NCBI GenBank assembly: GCA_964542165.1
Contig: CAZITQ010000001.1
Span: 62,001-126,000 of the forward strand
Length of the DNA: 64,000 nucleotides
Origin: CAYTBN01 sp964542165
GTDB lineage: Bacteria; Myxococcota_A; UBA796; UBA9615; CAYRNR01
Direction: 5' to 3'
The notes under the pieces: generated by a model
Databases searched by the model: none
Seen by the model: only the letters and a program-made list of their open reading frames with translations
What the model was told of the DNA's origin: nothing
Program-made: the position numbers and the translations under genes
Part shown: piece by piece, positions 45,120 through 53,381 of the stretch
Layout of the letters: every line of letters begins with the position of its first letter
Numbering within the stretch: position 1 is the first letter of the stretch

Positions 45120-46569
45120 CCATTCCCTCTCCCTCTCCCGTGTCCCCACCAGGCGGCCTCGTGCTGGGCCTGGCCTCCAAGGGTATGCGTACCCGGAATC
45201 GGGAGCCAGCGCCGGGTTCGGACTCCACCTCGATGGTGCCGCCGTGTTTCTCCACGATCTTGTTGGAGATGAAGAGCCCGAGACCGGTGCCCTTGATGCC
45301 CTTGGAGGAGAAGAACAGCGAGAAGATCTTCTCACGGGTCTGGCGGTCCATCCCGATGCCGTTGTCCTCGATGTCGAAGACCATCCACGGCTCGGAACGA
45401 CGGACGCGGAAGCGAACCTTGGAGTCGGACTCGTGCCGGTCCGCCCGGCACGCCTCCAGGCTGTTCTCGACGATGTTGAGGAGCATCGCCCGCATGGCCT
45501 GCCGGTCCCCTTCGAAGGACCCCAGATCGTCGGGGATGTCCAGCTCCAGGGTCACGTCCAGGTCTCCGGCCTTCTTGCGGACGATCTCCCGGACCTCGCC
45601 GGTGAGCTCGCTGGCGTCGATGTCCATCACGTCCAGGTCCCGGTCCTTGGCGTAGTACAGGATGTCCTGCACCATGCTCCGGATCCGGTCCACGTTGCGC
45701 TGGACCATCTCCCAGCCCTTCTCGACGCGCTCAGGGTTCTCCTTGGCGAAACCGGTGTTCACCAGGTAGATCCCGCCGTCCAGGCCGGTGAGCAGACCCT
45801 TGATTCCGTGGGAGATCGATCCCACCAGCAGGCCGATGGAGGTCAGCTGATCCTGGAGCGCTCTGAGCTGGGTGATGTCCGTGGACATCTCGATCACCGC
45901 AATGACCTCGCCCGACGCGTTGGTGATCGGGGCCGTGGTCGCCAGCACGTTGATCTTCTGCCCATCCGGCCCCGTCACGACCTCCTCGTGGGAACGGGTC
46001 TCCCCATCCTCGAAGGTCTTGATCGCGGGACAGACCAAACACTGCTCCTCGCGGTGCTTGTAGACCTCGTAGCAAAGACGGCCGACCGCCGGTCCGAAGG
46101 CTTCACGGAAGGCCCGATTCGCGTTCTGGATCACCAGATCGCGCCCCTGCACGGTGAGGTAGCACGGGACCTCTTCGAACAGCCTCGAGAGCCGTGTCCG
46201 GCTGTGCTCGAGCTGCTGCTTGAGGTGCCGCATTCCGGAGATGTCCGTATGCATCTCCATGACCGCCTTGACCTCGCCGTCGGCGTCTCGCAGCGGCGTG
46301 GTGTGAACCATCACCGGGATCGACCGACCGTCGAGGGTGGTGAGCGTCTTCTCGCAGGCGTGGCTCCGTCCGTCGTCGAAGGTGCGCTTCACGGGACAGT
46401 CGAGGCAGCGGGTTTCGCGCCCCTTGTAGGCCACGTAACAAAACGTGCCCTCCCGGTCGCCGAAGTCCTCGCGGAAGCGGCGGTTGCTGTCGACGATGCG
46501 GTACTCCCGGTCCTGGACGGACAGGTAGCAGGGCATCTCCTCGAAATAGTGATCGCGGTCCACGGGCAT
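45085..46569 (-). CDS. Histidine kinase with two Cys-containing PAS domains
   Basis: 494 residues from ATG 46569, 7 nt after GGAGGG; ATGs at 46575 and 46587 are less well placed. Two PAS domains (about 8-112 and 128-234) share a diagnostic motif, C-Y-x2-Y-K-x-R-x3-C-x2-C-P: Cys44/55/58 in the first, Cys166/177/180 in the second. Such CY...CxxCP PAS domains occur in deltaproteobacterial redox-associated kinases and could hold a metal or undergo thiol chemistry. The kinase core has His254 in SISHGIKGLLTG and HATPase N (NIVENSLEAC), G1 (DIEDNGIG) and G2 (GTGLGLFI) boxes. No TM segment, so a cytoplasmic sensor. It sits between two receiver genes. Confidence 0.92.
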   Translation of the reverse strand: MPVDRDHYFEEMPCYLSVQDREYRIVDSNRRFREDFGDREGTFCYVAYKGRETRCLDCPVKRTFDDGRSHACEKTLTTLDGRSIPVMVHTTPLRDADGEVKAVMEMHTDISGMRHLKQQLEHSRTRLSRLFEEVPCYLTVQGRDLVIQNANRAFREAFGPAVGRLCYEVYKHREEQCLVCPAIKTFEDGETRSHEEVVTGPDGQKINVLATTAPITNASGEVIAVIEMSTDITQLRALQDQLTSIGLLVGSISHGIKGLLTGLDGGIYLVNTGFAKENPERVEKGWEMVQRNVDRIRSMVQDILYYAKDRDLDVMDIDASELTGEVREIVRKKAGDLDVTLELDIPDDLGSFEGDRQAMRAMLLNIVENSLEACRADRHESDSKVRFRVRRSEPWMVFDIEDNGIGMDRQTREKIFSLFFSSKGIKGTGLGLFISNKIVEKHGGTIEVESEPGAGSRFRVRIPLEARPSTRPPGGDTGEGEGMDGGQPPDPDRR

Positions 46570-46607
46570 GGCCATGCCCTCCAGCATAGTCCCAGTGGGT
46601 GGGTGGG

Positions 46608-47018
46608 TCAGTCCGACTTGCGTTCCTGCAATTCGAGAATCCGGCGAACGTTCCAGACCAGATCCTCCCCGGACACGGGCTTGTTGAGATAGCCCTCCGG
46701 CGGACGCACGGGGCGGTCGTAGATGACCTTGCGGAACTCGGGGTGCCCCGTGATGATGCAGATTGGCAGGTCTTGCAGCTCCTCGTCCTGACGCATCTCC
46801 GTGAACGCCTGGACACCGTCCTTGCCCGGCATCGACAGGTCCAGGGTCATCAGATCCGGTTTCTCCCGTCGGGCGACCTCGATGGCCTGATCGCCGTCGG
46901 TCGCCTCCAGGATGGTTGCGCCTGCGTCCTCGAGCACGGTGGTGAGGTACAGACGGGCGTCGTCCTCGTCCTCCACCACCAGGATCCTTCGATCCGAGAG
47001 ACCATTGGGATTGCTCAT
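46608..47018 (-). CDS. Single-domain response regulator
   Basis: 136 residues with an ideal ribosome site (AAGGAGG, 5 nt before ATG). Receiver with VVEDEDD pocket, phospho-acceptor Asp60 (MTLDLSMPGKDG), IITGH and Lys113 in PPEGYLNKP. The segment between beta4 and the Lys (PEFRKVIYDRPVRPPEGYL) is longer than in CheY and matches the neighbouring receiver at 47067. No output domain. Co-directional with the PAS kinase (20-38 nt gap) and the DsrK-like gene, making it a probable phosphorelay intermediate of this module. Confidence 0.92.
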   Translation of the reverse strand: MSNPNGLSDRRILVVEDEDDARLYLTTVLEDAGATILEATDGDQAIEVARREKPDLMTLDLSMPGKDGVQAFTEMRQDEELQDLPICIITGHPEFRKVIYDRPVRPPEGYLNKPVSGEDLVWNVRRILELQERKSD

Positions 47019-47066
47019 GGTTTCCTCCTTACGCGGTCGCGCCGTGGCTTCGCGGCGGCCGTGGTG

Positions 47067-47492
47067 TCATTCCGATTCGCCCGGCGTCCGGCCTTCCAGG
47101 ACACGTGCCAGGGTTCCGAGCACGTCGTCCGATTCCAGCGGTTTGGCGATGTACCCGTCCGGCGGCCTCACCTGTCGCCGGCTCTTGATGAAGCCCTCGA
47201 AGTCTCGTGAGAGTCCGGTGACGATCACCACCGGGATCTGGTCCAGGATCGGGTCCGCCTGGATCTCGCGGAACATCCTCACGCCCGACGTCTCGGGCAT
47301 CGAGATGTCCAGCGTGATCAGGTCGGGAGATTCGGCCCGCGCCACCTCGAGACCCTCCTGCCCGTCAGCCGCCGTACAGGTGACCATTCCGTGGTCCTCG
47401 AGCAGGGTGCAGAGGTAGGTCACGATATCGGGCTCGTCGTCGACGACGAGGATCTTCTTTCCCTGTAGCGTCTTGATATCTTGATCCATCAT
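47067..47492 (-). CDS. Single-domain response regulator
   Basis: 141 residues from ATG 47492 (the next codon is also ATG). Receiver with VVDDEPD, Asp62 (ITLDISMPETSG), VIVTGL and Lys117 in PPDGYIAKP. It shares the extended DFEGFIKSRRQVRPPDGY loop with the receiver at 46608, indicating a recent duplication or a shared partner surface. No effector domain. It starts 48 nt downstream of the DsrK-like gene, so an electron-transfer complex and a phosphorelay appear to be expressed together. Confidence 0.92.
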   Translation of the reverse strand: MMDQDIKTLQGKKILVVDDEPDIVTYLCTLLEDHGMVTCTAADGQEGLEVARAESPDLITLDISMPETSGVRMFREIQADPILDQIPVVIVTGLSRDFEGFIKSRRQVRPPDGYIAKPLESDDVLGTLARVLEGRTPGESE

Positions 47493-47539
47493 CACGCCTC
47501 TCGTTTCTCCCCCCGGAGTCGCGGGCTCGAGCACCCGCC

Positions 47540-49150
47540 CTACATCTCGTCCTCGAAATCGATGAACGGTTGGTTGATCTCGGGCATGGCGTTGACGATC
47601 AACTCCACCAGACCGCCGTAGTGGATGTTGGATTTCTCCGTCGCATCCCAGTAGCTGAGAATGTCTCGGATCGCCCCCTTGCAGTTGGAGCAAGGCGCAC
47701 AAACGTACTTGGGTGTCTCGGGGTCCAGACAGTCGGGGAAGGCCTCGAGAATCTGGCGGAACTTCATGCGGGCGGAGATGGCGGTCCTCCAGTCGCTGAA
47801 GTTGTGTCCGTTCATGATCGCGAATCCGCTCCCCCCCCCGCAACAGTAGTTGTCGGCCCCATGGGGCGTCATCTCGCGGAACCTCGGCGCAATCTTGCGG
47901 ACGATTCGCCTCTGCGGCTCGGACACACCCATCAACCTGGCCATGTTACAGGGATCATGAAGCGTCACAGGAAAGTCGTTCCTCGCGGGATCGAGATCGA
48001 GCTTCCCGCTGAACACGATGTCCGCGAGCAGTGTCATCGCGTTTTCCCGCTTCACGTGGAGATCGCCGGCCAGCACCCGGTCGGCGATCACCGTCAGCGC
48101 CTTGCTGGCGTGCCCACACTCACCGATGACGATCTTCTTCACGCCGAGTTTCTTCGCGATCTCGGCGTGTCTGATCGCCACCCTCGCGAGCTGGGCATCG
48201 TCGTACCACAGCCCGTAGTTGATGCCGTCGTAGCCCACCGCTTCGGACGACAGGGTCCAGCTCACACCCGCAGCCTCGAGGATGATGGCGAAGGCACCCG
48301 GATTCTCGGGCCAGGCCATGATCTCACCCGCGTTGTGAATCAGCAGGACGTCCGCCCCCTCCTTGTCCCAGGGGGTCTCGACGTGGATGCCGGTGATGTC
48401 CTCCATGTCCTCGTCGATGAACTCGATGTTGTCCTTGACCACCGCGGTGTTCATACCCGTCGACGATCCCACGCGCAGCTGTAGCATCGATCCATCCTCG
48501 TGGATCTCCTTGGGCGCGATGCCGAGTTCCATGCTGAACAACTTTCGGATCTCGTGGGTGATCAGCCCGTTGTCGATGCCTATGGGACAGGTCTGCGCAC
48601 AACGACGACACAGGGTGCAACGGTACGAGAGCTCCACCAACCTCGCGAGCGTGGTGAAGTTGAGGTCGATGTCCTCGCCCTTGATCTTCGCCCGGACCTT
48701 CTTGCCCAGTGCGTACTTGTTCATCAACCGACGGAAGATCTCGGACCGATAGGTTGGACGGTAGAGGTCGTTGTGGCCGCTGGCCTCGTAGATTGGACAG
48801 GCGTCGTTGCAGGTCTGGCACTTCTCGCAATGCTCCAGCGACAGGAGGAGGGGCTGCAGCAACGTCCAGTTGTCTTCCTGCGACAGGAGCTTCTTGAGTC
48901 CGGAGACGAAACGGTCCAGCAGCGCCTGTTCCTCCTGCGCGGTAGCGGGCCGCTTCAGACTCACGGCGATCGTGTCGTCCAGGTCGCTGAAGTACGTCTC
49001 CTTGGCCGGATCCGAGACAGCGCCCCACTCCGGCTGCTCCTCGACCTTGTCGTAGGGCGCGGGCAAGGGCATCAGATCCGCCAGTTCGACGTGGGTCAGG
49101 GGACCGCCGGGCTTGTCGAAGTCCTTGAGGCTGACTCTCTTCCTGCTCAT
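47540..49150 (-). CDS. DsrK/HdrD-like iron-sulfur protein (CCG domain)
   Basis: 536 residues from ATG 49150, which overlaps the stop of the upstream cytochrome gene (ATGA). Two [4Fe-4S] motifs: CEKCQTCNDACP (108-119) and CTLCRRCAQTCP (178-189). Then a DsrK-like stretch AGVSWTLSSEAVGYDGINYG with GECGHA (Cys344), and a complete CCG domain (HDPCNMARL, NYCCGGGSG, CAPCSNCKG) for the non-cubane cluster site. This family reduces disulfides or thiol-bound substrates with electrons from menaquinol. Without dsrAB or dsrC in view, sulfite reduction cannot be assigned. The N-terminal 100 residues are acidic and variable. Confidence 0.9.
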   Translation of the reverse strand: MSRKRVSLKDFDKPGGPLTHVELADLMPLPAPYDKVEEQPEWGAVSDPAKETYFSDLDDTIAVSLKRPATAQEEQALLDRFVSGLKKLLSQEDNWTLLQPLLLSLEHCEKCQTCNDACPIYEASGHNDLYRPTYRSEIFRRLMNKYALGKKVRAKIKGEDIDLNFTTLARLVELSYRCTLCRRCAQTCPIGIDNGLITHEIRKLFSMELGIAPKEIHEDGSMLQLRVGSSTGMNTAVVKDNIEFIDEDMEDITGIHVETPWDKEGADVLLIHNAGEIMAWPENPGAFAIILEAAGVSWTLSSEAVGYDGINYGLWYDDAQLARVAIRHAEIAKKLGVKKIVIGECGHASKALTVIADRVLAGDLHVKRENAMTLLADIVFSGKLDLDPARNDFPVTLHDPCNMARLMGVSEPQRRIVRKIAPRFREMTPHGADNYCCGGGSGFAIMNGHNFSDWRTAISARMKFRQILEAFPDCLDPETPKYVCAPCSNCKGAIRDILSYWDATEKSNIHYGGLVELIVNAMPEINQPFIDFEDEM

Positions 49151-50082
49151 TCTCCGGTCTCCTTCGGCGGTTCTGTGGTCCACACAGCGGCCCTGGTCGT
49201 GGGGCGGGCGCCCCCGATGTGGGGCGCCGACCAGTGGACCGGGTAGCCCAGCTGCTCACCGATGGCCTTGTCGATCTTGTTGCCCGGCAGCAGGGCCTCG
49301 TCGTTCCAGCGGACGGAATGCCAGGTGAAGTACTTCGCCACGAAGTGCGACATGTGGGTCATCGGGATGTACATCACCATCACGCTGGCCATCACGATGG
49401 CCACGATCGCCAGCATCGGCAGGTCGGGTGCGGGCGAGAACGTGAACATCGCTCCGGTGAAGGAGTGCAACGCCACACCCCGAGGGTCCGTGGCCATCAG
49501 GGCCAGACCCACGCCGAACAGGACCACGAACGCGAAGAGGTTGAAGTAGTCCAGGGTCGAGGTGAAGTCCTTGAGCTCCGGATCACTCAACCTCCTGAGC
49601 AGGAGGCCGCAAGCTCCCACGATCCCCACCCCGAACCCCATGAATCCCAGGACCCCGGTGAAGACACCGACGACGGTTGCCAGGGCGGTGTCGTCCGGCG
49701 CGACACCCAGTCCGAAGGCTTGCACGAGTCCCGAGAGGAGCAGCAGCCCCACGAGGCCCATCAGGGAATACAGACCCAGGTGGAAGGGAAACGACACGAA
49801 CCAGAGCTTCCGCTGGCTGTGCCACAGCGCCTTGATCAGCAGCATCTCCTGGAGCATCTCGACGATCTCGTTGACGTGGTCGACCTCGTGGGGTTTGTCC
49901 CACCAGTCCACGTCTTCGAGGTAGGAGCCCGCGTGGGACGCCTTCTCCGGCGGCTCGTGGGGCACGGGGTACAGCTCCCACCGCAGGTGCACCGGGTTGT
50001 TGGCGAAGTGAACGATTCGCCAGAGCACCGCCCCCGCGAATACCGCCAGGGTCACGTACCCGAGGACCGTCAATGCCATCAT
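49147..50082 (-). CDS. DsrM/NarI-like membrane cytochrome b subunit
   Basis: 311 residues from ATG 50082, following GGAGGAG. About five or six TM helices with histidines placed for heme b ligation (WRIVHFANN, FPFHLGLYSLMG, GVALHSFTGAMF, PMTHMSHFVAKYF). The family (DsrM, HmeC, NarI) passes electrons between the quinone pool and a partner. Stop overlaps the DsrK-like start and start overlaps the ArsR stop, so the three genes are translationally coupled. A cytoplasmic loop with WELYPVPHEPPEKASH follows the first helix. Orientation (quinol oxidation or reduction) is not visible. Confidence 0.87.
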   Translation of the reverse strand: MMALTVLGYVTLAVFAGAVLWRIVHFANNPVHLRWELYPVPHEPPEKASHAGSYLEDVDWWDKPHEVDHVNEIVEMLQEMLLIKALWHSQRKLWFVSFPFHLGLYSLMGLVGLLLLSGLVQAFGLGVAPDDTALATVVGVFTGVLGFMGFGVGIVGACGLLLRRLSDPELKDFTSTLDYFNLFAFVVLFGVGLALMATDPRGVALHSFTGAMFTFSPAPDLPMLAIVAIVMASVMVMYIPMTHMSHFVAKYFTWHSVRWNDEALLPGNKIDKAIGEQLGYPVHWSAPHIGGARPTTRAAVWTTEPPKETGE

Positions 50083-50417
50083 CGGTCTTCTCTCCTCCGG
50101 CCGGCCGATCCGCCGCCCCCGCGTACGAGGGCCGATCGCTCCAGGTTGTCGACGAGGTTCTGGATGTCGTCGCGAACGATGCGATAGCGGCAATACGCGC
50201 CCTGTCGGGTGGCCTCCACCATGTCTCTCAACCGCAGGATGCGGAGCTGCTGGGAGACCAGCGACGGACGCGAGTCCAGGATTTCGACCAGCTCGGTGAC
50301 GGTCCGCTCACGCGTTCGCAGGAGCGCCAGGATCTGGAGTCGGTGGGGATGGGCCAGCAGCTTGAGAACCTCTGCGGCTTTCCGTGCGACGTCGCCCTGT
50401 TGAAGTGAACGGATCAT
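50079..50417 (-). CDS. ArsR family winged-helix regulator
   Basis: 112 residues from ATG 50417. Winged helix with KLLAHPHRLQILALLRTRER, LVEILDSRPSLVSQQLRILR (recognition helix) and a wing (MVEATRQGAYCRYRI). One cysteine (in GAYCRY) lies in the wing, so classical metal thiolate sensing is not obvious. First gene of the DsrM/DsrK module and overlapping its second gene by 4 nt, so probably autoregulatory. The AT-rich spacer with repeated AAGATATT boxes is the likely operator region. Confidence 0.9.
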   Translation of the reverse strand: MIRSLQQGDVARKAAEVLKLLAHPHRLQILALLRTRERTVTELVEILDSRPSLVSQQLRILRLRDMVEATRQGAYCRYRIVRDDIQNLVDNLERSALVRGGGGSAGRRREDR

Positions 50418-50498
50418 CGGTATCTCGATTTCGCGAACTCCTGAATTCCGCCTATCCCTAGAATCACCAGCCGGACGGCGTTCGTCAAGACACAAAAA

Positions 50499-50536
50499 AA
50501 GATATTTTATCAATGATTTCGGGTATTTAAGATATT
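50499..50536. promoter_or_regulatory. Direct repeats AAGATATT(T/G)T in an AT-rich divergent spacer
   Basis: AAGATATTTT at 50499-50508 and AAGATATTGT at 50529-50538, 30 bp start to start, close to three helical turns. The spacer between the ArsR gene (-) and the Rrf2 gene (+) is the most AT-rich stretch in the window. Could be a regulator binding region for either gene. Confidence 0.5.
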
Positions 50537-50572
50537 GTCTGTATTAATTACTGCGTTTATGGGGATTGCCGG

Positions 50573-50600
50573 TTGACAAGGGATTATTCCCGGCTATCTT
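50573..50600 (+). promoter_or_regulatory. Sigma-70 promoter of the Rrf2/IscR-like gene
   Basis: TTGACA (50573-50578), 16-nt spacer, TATCTT (50595-50600): a perfect -35 box and 4/6 -10 box. Transcription would begin near 50607, leaving a leader of about 100 nt with the inverted repeat CCTCGGGAGCGAGG at 50607-50620 right at the start, a position typical of repressor operators. Confidence 0.7.
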
Positions 50601-50708
50601 GGGAACCTCGGGAGCGAGGGTGGGTGCCGCCGCTGCAGCCGGGGAGGTTGACCTTCGTGCGGTGGTCCGTAGAGTCCGACTGCTGAGGGCGGAGAGAATG
50701 GGACTGGT

Positions 50709-51182
50709 ATGAAGCTGTCCACCAAGGCGCGCTACGGATTCCGGGCCCTGGCCGAGCTCGCCGCGCACCACGGAGAGGGTGCCATCGCCCTCAAGGACAT
50801 CGCCGATGGCCAGAAGATCTCGAGGGCCTATCTCGAGAACCTCTTCAACTCGCTCAAGGTCGCCGGGTTGCTCATGAGCCGTCGCGGGCCCGGCGGCGGC
50901 TGGATCCTGACCCGCTCCCCGGACCGCATCCACCTCGACGAGGTGCTCACCGCCCTCGAAGGTGCGCTGGGGGTGGTTCCCTGCGTGGACCATCCCGACA
51001 TGTGCACGTCGGTGCAGGCCTGTCCGACCCGGGAGATCTACGTCGAGGTCAGCGAGGCCGTTCGCACGGTCCTGCACCGGTACACCATCGAGGATATCCA
51101 CCAACGCCGCCTCGAACTCGACGCCCTGGATGCGGCCATCGACACCCGCGGGGATCTCTGTCTGACTCCGAGTCGTGGGTAG
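50709..51182 (+). CDS. Rrf2/IscR family transcriptional regulator
   Basis: 157 residues. MKLSTKARYGFRALAELAAH is the canonical Rrf2 start; winged helix to about residue 75 with KISRAYLENLFNSLKVAGLL and GPGGGWILTR. A Cys set C-x7-C-x6-C (VPCVDHPDMC then VQACPTREI) matches the Fe-S ligand loop of IscR/RsrR/NsrR relatives. Such regulators sense cluster status, redox or NO. It is divergent from the ArsR-DsrMK module and 86 nt upstream of ubiA-like on the same strand, so it may control both. Confidence 0.92.
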   Translation: MKLSTKARYGFRALAELAAHHGEGAIALKDIADGQKISRAYLENLFNSLKVAGLLMSRRGPGGGWILTRSPDRIHLDEVLTALEGALGVVPCVDHPDMCTSVQACPTREIYVEVSEAVRTVLHRYTIEDIHQRRLELDALDAAIDTRGDLCLTPSRG

Positions 51183-51268
51183 CCCGTCGAGCCGGCAATC
51201 CGGCGTGGGTTGACTACGGTCCTGGTCGGTCTCAGCATGGCCGACAAGCCATCGCAGACGAGGTCGCC

Positions 51269-52165
51269 ATGAGCCAACCTTCCCCGGTCAAGATCTGGGC
51301 CGCCCAGACGCGCGCGAACTTCCTCATCCTCTCGGTGCTGCTGGTCCTGGTCGGCGCTGGGGCCGCCCACATGGACGGCCACGGCCACCTCCTGCACACC
51401 CTGCTGGCCATCGTCGGAGTCGTACTGGCCCACGTGTCCGTGAACCTGTTCAACGAGCACTCGGACCACCGGACCGGAATCGACGACCTCACCCAGAGGA
51501 CACCGTTCTCCGGGGGCAGCGGTTCGCTGCAGGAGGGCCGCACGACGCCCAGGGCGGTCCTGGGAGCAGCCATCGGCACACTGCTGGCCGCGGCCGCCAT
51601 CGGCGTGTACCTGACCATGGTCTCGGGCTGGCCCCTGTTGATCCTCATCGGGCTGGGTGGCCTGGCTTCGGCCTTCTACACCTCCCACCTCGCTCGCTGG
51701 TCCATCGGTGAGCTGGCCGCGGGGCTGTGCCTGGGCACCTTCGTGGTCCTGGGCACCTACTACGTGCTCGCCGGCGCCTTGACCCTGCCGGTGATCATCC
51801 TCTCGATCCCCCCCGGCCTGCTGACGGCGCAGCTCCTGTTCCTCAACGAGTTCCCGGACGCGGAGGCCGACGCGGCCGGCGGGCGCCGTCATCTCGTGAT
51901 CCTGCTGGGCAAACGCCGGGCCGCGAAGCTCTACGCCCTGGTGATGGCCCTGATCTACCTGATCATCGTCTCGGCCGCCGCTGCCCGGATCCTGCCCATG
52001 TGGTCCCTGCTCGCCCTGGCAACCCTGCCCCTGGCCGTGAAGGCCTCGCTGACCGCCCTGGACCACCACAGCGACCACGATCGATTGCTCCCCGCGCTGG
52101 GAGCCAACGTGATGACGGTGCTGGGGACGGATCTGGCGCTGGCGGTGGGATTGTTCATCGCGTAG
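51269..52165 (+). CDS. UbiA family prenyltransferase (MenA-like)
   Basis: 298 residues from ATG 51269 (GAGG 5 nt upstream). Eight or nine TM helices with the two Asp-rich prenyl-diphosphate motifs: NLFNEHSDHRTGIDD near residue 65 and FLNEFPDAEADAAGGRRH near residue 195. The FxGGSGSLQEG segment between them is typical of MenA (1,4-dihydroxy-2-naphthoate polyprenyltransferase) and its relatives. Menaquinone synthesis would match the quinone-linked DsrMK module across the promoter. UbiA homologues for other aromatic acceptors cannot be excluded without other menaquinone genes. Confidence 0.85.
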   Translation: MSQPSPVKIWAAQTRANFLILSVLLVLVGAGAAHMDGHGHLLHTLLAIVGVVLAHVSVNLFNEHSDHRTGIDDLTQRTPFSGGSGSLQEGRTTPRAVLGAAIGTLLAAAAIGVYLTMVSGWPLLILIGLGGLASAFYTSHLARWSIGELAAGLCLGTFVVLGTYYVLAGALTLPVIILSIPPGLLTAQLLFLNEFPDAEADAAGGRRHLVILLGKRRAAKLYALVMALIYLIIVSAAAARILPMWSLLALATLPLAVKASLTALDHHSDHDRLLPALGANVMTVLGTDLALAVGLFIA

Positions 52166-52202
52166 TTCGCTGTCCTTGCGGGGAGGCGCCCGCCCACGCG
52201 CT

Positions 52203-53381
52203 TCAAGTCCGGGGATTCAGCCTCTCCACCAGCTCCCCCACGATCCTCTCGGCCGCCATCCCGTCCCACAGCGCGGGAATCCGGCCCCCCTTGCCCCGCC
52301 CCTCCAGCACCGCCTCCGCCTCGGCCACGATCCGCTCCGCGTCCGTCCCCACCAGGGTGTTGGTCCCCTCGGTGATCGTGATCGGCCGCTCGGTGTTCTC
52401 GCGGATGGTCAAGCAGGGGATGCCCAGGGCAGTGGTCTCCTCCTGGAGGCCTCCGGAGTCGGTGAGGACCAGCGTGGCGTCCTTCCACAGGGAGAGGAAG
52501 GCGTGGTAGCCGAGGGGTTCGGTGACGTGGATGCCGGACGGGAGAGTCTCCGGCGGTTCGTCGGGCAACTCGGTGAGCATGCCGTCCAGGCCGAACTCGG
52601 TCACCATCTTGCGGGTCCTGGGGTGGATCGGGAAGACCAGGGGTAGGCGCCGCGCGATGCGGTCGAGGGCGCCCAGGATCCGTTCCAGGCTCTCCCGGTC
52701 ATCGACATTGGACGGGCGATGCAGGGTGACCACGCCGTACCTCGCCCCCGCGGGGACCCTCCTGGCCGGCGCCACCTCGTCCAGCCGCGCCAGCTGGGCC
52801 CGAAGGGTGTCGATCATCACGTTGCCGACGAGGACGACCTTCTCCGACGGCACCCCCTCCCGGGCCAGGTGCTCGTCCGCGTCGGGGCTCGTGGTAAACA
52901 TCAGGTCCGAGATGGCGTCGGTCACCAGCCGGTTGATCTCCTCGGGCATGGTCCGGTCGCCCGAGCGCAGTCCGGCCTCCACGTGGCAGACCTGGATCCC
53001 GAGCTTGGTCGCCACCAGGCTCGCCGCCGCGGTGGAGTTCACGTCGCCGACCACCAGCACCATGTCCGGCCGCTCCCGCAGGCAGACCGGCTCGAAGCGC
53101 AGCATGATCTCGGCGGTCTGCACGGCCTGGGAGCCCGAACCCACCCCCAGGTCCACGTCGGGTGGCGGGATCTGCAGGTCCCGGAAGAAGGCGTCGAACA
53201 TGCGCTGATCGTAGTGCTGGCCGGTGTGGATCAGCCGGTAGCGCAGGCTCCGCTCCGGATCCTGGGCGTTGTGGCGTTCGATGGCCGCGATCAGCGGCGC
53301 GATCTTCATGAAGTTGGGCCGTGCCCCGACCACGAGCAGCACGGTGGGCATCCCCACCTCCGGAGTGTCGGCAGAGCTCAT
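52203..53381 (-). CDS. wecB: UDP-N-acetylglucosamine 2-epimerase (non-hydrolysing)
   Basis: 392 residues; ATG overlaps the stop of the PilZ gene (ATGA). Epimerase signatures: VGARPNFMKIAPLI, TGQHYD, VVGDVNSTAA, CHVEAGLRSGDRTMPEEINR, VTLHRPSNVDD, PIHPRTRKM and LTDSGGLQEETTALGIPCL. It converts UDP-GlcNAc to UDP-ManNAc, a precursor of surface glycans. It could serve the glycan cluster at 18-25 kb, though it is about 27 kb away. The pairing with PilZ hints at c-di-GMP-linked glycan output. The first 12 residues are variable. Confidence 0.93.
   Translation of the reverse strand: MSSADTPEVGMPTVLLVVGARPNFMKIAPLIAAIERHNAQDPERSLRYRLIHTGQHYDQRMFDAFFRDLQIPPPDVDLGVGSGSQAVQTAEIMLRFEPVCLRERPDMVLVVGDVNSTAAASLVATKLGIQVCHVEAGLRSGDRTMPEEINRLVTDAISDLMFTTSPDADEHLAREGVPSEKVVLVGNVMIDTLRAQLARLDEVAPARRVPAGARYGVVTLHRPSNVDDRESLERILGALDRIARRLPLVFPIHPRTRKMVTEFGLDGMLTELPDEPPETLPSGIHVTEPLGYHAFLSLWKDATLVLTDSGGLQEETTALGIPCLTIRENTERPITITEGTNTLVGTDAERIVAEAEAVLEGRGKGGRIPALWDGMAAERIVGELVERLNPRT

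Noticed and set aside
47540..50082. Assimilatory or dissimilatory sulfite reduction
   Set aside because: dsrAB, dsrC, dsrJ, dsrO and dsrP are not present in the window, so only a DsrMK-like membrane pair can be claimed.
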